Assembly: GCA_025765595.1 (NCBI GenBank)
Contig: JAIVFH010000070.1
Span: forward strand, 117,435 to 181,434
Source: Obelidium mucronatum
Lineage: Eukaryota > Chytridiomycota > Chytridiomycetes > Chytridiales > Chytriomycetaceae
Direction of reading: 5' to 3'
DNA: 64,000 nucleotides
Position 1 is the stretch's first letter. The number at the start of each line of letters is the position of its first letter. Under the pieces are notes generated by a model that worked only from the letters and a program-made list of their open reading frames with translations, did not search any database and was not told the origin of the DNA. The translations under genes and the position numbers were made by a program. Positions 62,548 through 64,000 of the stretch are shown in pieces.

Positions 62548-63485
62548 TCATATCCACCAAACTGTACAAAATAAACAAGCTTGAACTTCATCCACATTTC
62601 TCACATGTGTGAAACAGCAGTGAGCCAGGAATTTGTTGATTTGGCAATTGACGAGTTGAATCTTGGTGTCCCATTGGGATTTGTAAGGTCCGGGAACAAA
62701 ACGGGTTGCATTCTTTCTTGCAAAAGGTGTTTCGATGTTCTTGAAATGGAACCGATCCACCACAAAGCACACAAGCTGTCGCAGCCTTTCATACGACTCA
62801 TTCACACCTCGCGTGGCGCGAGTAGCATTGGTACAGGCGACAACTACTGTCGAAAAAAAAGAAGGTCGTGGTATGATCCAAGGCTGCTCAAATGTTTTTA
62901 CCAAGAGGGCAGCAACACCTTGATCACCATCAAATGCCTCATTGGAATGCATTTCACTGAGGTTGACAACAACTCCACAACTCCATACAAGGACAAAGAC
63001 ACAAGGAAGAAATCTGACCATAATATTTCATCAGTCCATTAAGCAGAAGAACAAAACACACACCTTCTTGAGATAGAATACTTCAGTGTAGAGGAAACTT
63101 TGGCATCCTCTTTTGTAACGTGACTTGTCGAAACTTTGTCCTTCTTTCGGGATTCTGTTTGACGCGCCTTTTTGGAGGTAATAGCTTCATAGACTCGAGC
63201 ATGTTCATCTCTTAGAATCTGAAGGTGATCGGCATTTGTGCAAGCAAGGTGGGACCCGTCATTCATGCTTGAGCTGCTTCTCTCAGAACTGCAATCTTTG
63301 ACCATACAGAGCTTCTCCAGATACAAATGCTCTTTACATAGACCAACTTTGCTATTAAGAACTGCTCCTTTGCATTTTGGAAGTCGGCACACTTGCCAAC
63401 CTACAAATACGAGAATTTTGAGTGACTGCTTGAGCGGGGACCCTACAAAGAAAACATTTCTTACCCATAACTTTTCCATCCCCAA
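62548..63485 (-). pseudogene. KDZ-type transposase relic with cysteine cluster
   Basis: Read leftwards. First comes a cysteine-cluster region at about 63390-63240 (VCRLPKCKG, GLCKEHLYLEKLCMVKDCSS, LACTNADH). Its C-x4-C ... C-x2-H ... C-x4-C ... C-x4-H spacing resembles the CxC clusters associated with KDZ transposases. A transposase-like core at 63021-62590 follows, with CFVVDRFHF, the acidic D..HF motif of KDZ enzymes. The expected downstream C..NC.P motif (FCKKECNPF) and a final NSWL motif lie in two other frames, so several frameshifts separate them. The gene is dead as it stands. Family assignment rests on motif order and is moderate. Confidence 0.55.
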
Positions 63486-63493
63486 TGCAACCT

Positions 63494-63960
63494 GATTGCA
63501 GGTTGCTTGTCAACCTGTCATGTTAAGGGGAGTTTGAGGGGGTTGGAGGTCAATTCCTTGTAGTTCTATTTATAGAAAAAGCGGTCCTACTTTGTTCAAA
63601 TGGTTTGAGGCTTAACAAGGGGTTTCTTAATAGTTATTTTTAGAAAATGAACAGGTTCAAGATGTTACTTCCCTGACAATCAACAGGAAACTGAGTTAGA
63701 AACAATATTCACATGTCAGACAACACATAAATATTCAACTGTCTTGAAGAAGGGTTTTTTGACAGGAGTGAGCATGTTTAAAGGATTTAATTTTCTGGCT
63801 TTCCTGTCATGCTTGTGCACCTAACTCCCAATTATGAAAGACACAAATTAAATAGAGGATTAATGCTATGTAAGCAGCACCCATTGCAGTCATGAGGACA
63901 ATCTGTCAGTAGTGCTGTTGGCTTTGCTATCTGGCTCCTTCCACACCTTCTGTTCATTAA
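63494..63960 (-). repeat. Repeat family R, copy 3 (inverted)
   Basis: Reverse-complement match to R, starting ATTGCAGGTTGCTTGTCAAC and diverging progressively after about 63640. It lies 9 bp upstream of the KDZ relic start. The remaining sequence to 64000 shows no frame. Confidence 0.75.
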
Positions 63961-64000
63961 TCAAGATTTTAGATAACAGATGCAGCACAAGGTTATGAAT

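Noticed and set aside
62581..63042. 153-codon plus-strand frame
   Set aside because: The opposite strand carries the KDZ motifs (VVDRFHF, FCKKECNP). The plus frame has no recognisable motif and is treated as a shadow.

Overview
This is nuclear DNA of an intron-rich eukaryote, most likely a flagellated (zoosporic, chytrid-like) fungus. The evidence is indirect. Genes are compact and usually 70-170 bp apart, with many short (about 60-100 nt) T-rich introns. General fungal/opisthokont genes (VPS39, PCID2/Thp1, Prp2, RIC1, CDK1, COX19, a Reb1-like Myb protein) sit beside two cilium genes (an EFHC1/Rib72-like protein and the dynein-2 heavy chain), which non-flagellate fungi lack. The right end carries a KDZ-type transposase relic, a family known from fungi and algae. 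The lineage call is inference; no rRNA is present.

Layout: 0-45.7 kb is an ordinary gene-dense region. In order it holds a multi-pass membrane protein (+), VPS39 (+), PCID2/Thp1 (-), two small membrane proteins (+), a secreted GH26-like glycosidase with a GPI-type tail (+), the spliceosomal helicase PRP2/DHX16 (+), an EFHC1-like protein (-), RIC1 (-), the 14.4-kb DYNC2H1 gene (+), CDK1 (-), another membrane protein (+), a DYRK-class kinase (-), COX19 (+), tRNA-Gly(GCC) (-) and a Myb/SANT protein (-). Several pairs are divergent with under 150 bp between start codons (RIC1/DYNC2H1, CDK1/membrane protein, DYRK/COX19), so they probably share promoters. The first coding ~300-500 bp of five genes is strikingly GC-rich while the rest of each gene is AT-rich.

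From 46 kb to the end the window is a nested mobile-element cluster. A 5.3-kb tandem array of ~296-bp units (about 18 copies) is followed by a small unidentified ORF broken twice: by a hAT-like element (51492-52757, 8-bp target duplication) and by a Ty1/copia retrotransposon (53055-59625, 5-bp duplication CGTTG). Removing each insert and one copy of its duplication rejoins the frame exactly. The copia element has lost gag/protease. Its leader consists of the same ~296-bp unit as the array, so the satellite appears to derive from the retrotransposon leader. Its pol is further broken by a second copy of the TIR element, by a compound insert containing an inverted LTR-leader piece and repeat family R, and by a 664-bp TIR element nested in R.

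The last 4 kb hold repetitive, partly duplicated ORFs of unknown function, a frameshifted KDZ transposase relic with a cysteine cluster, and an inverted copy of R.
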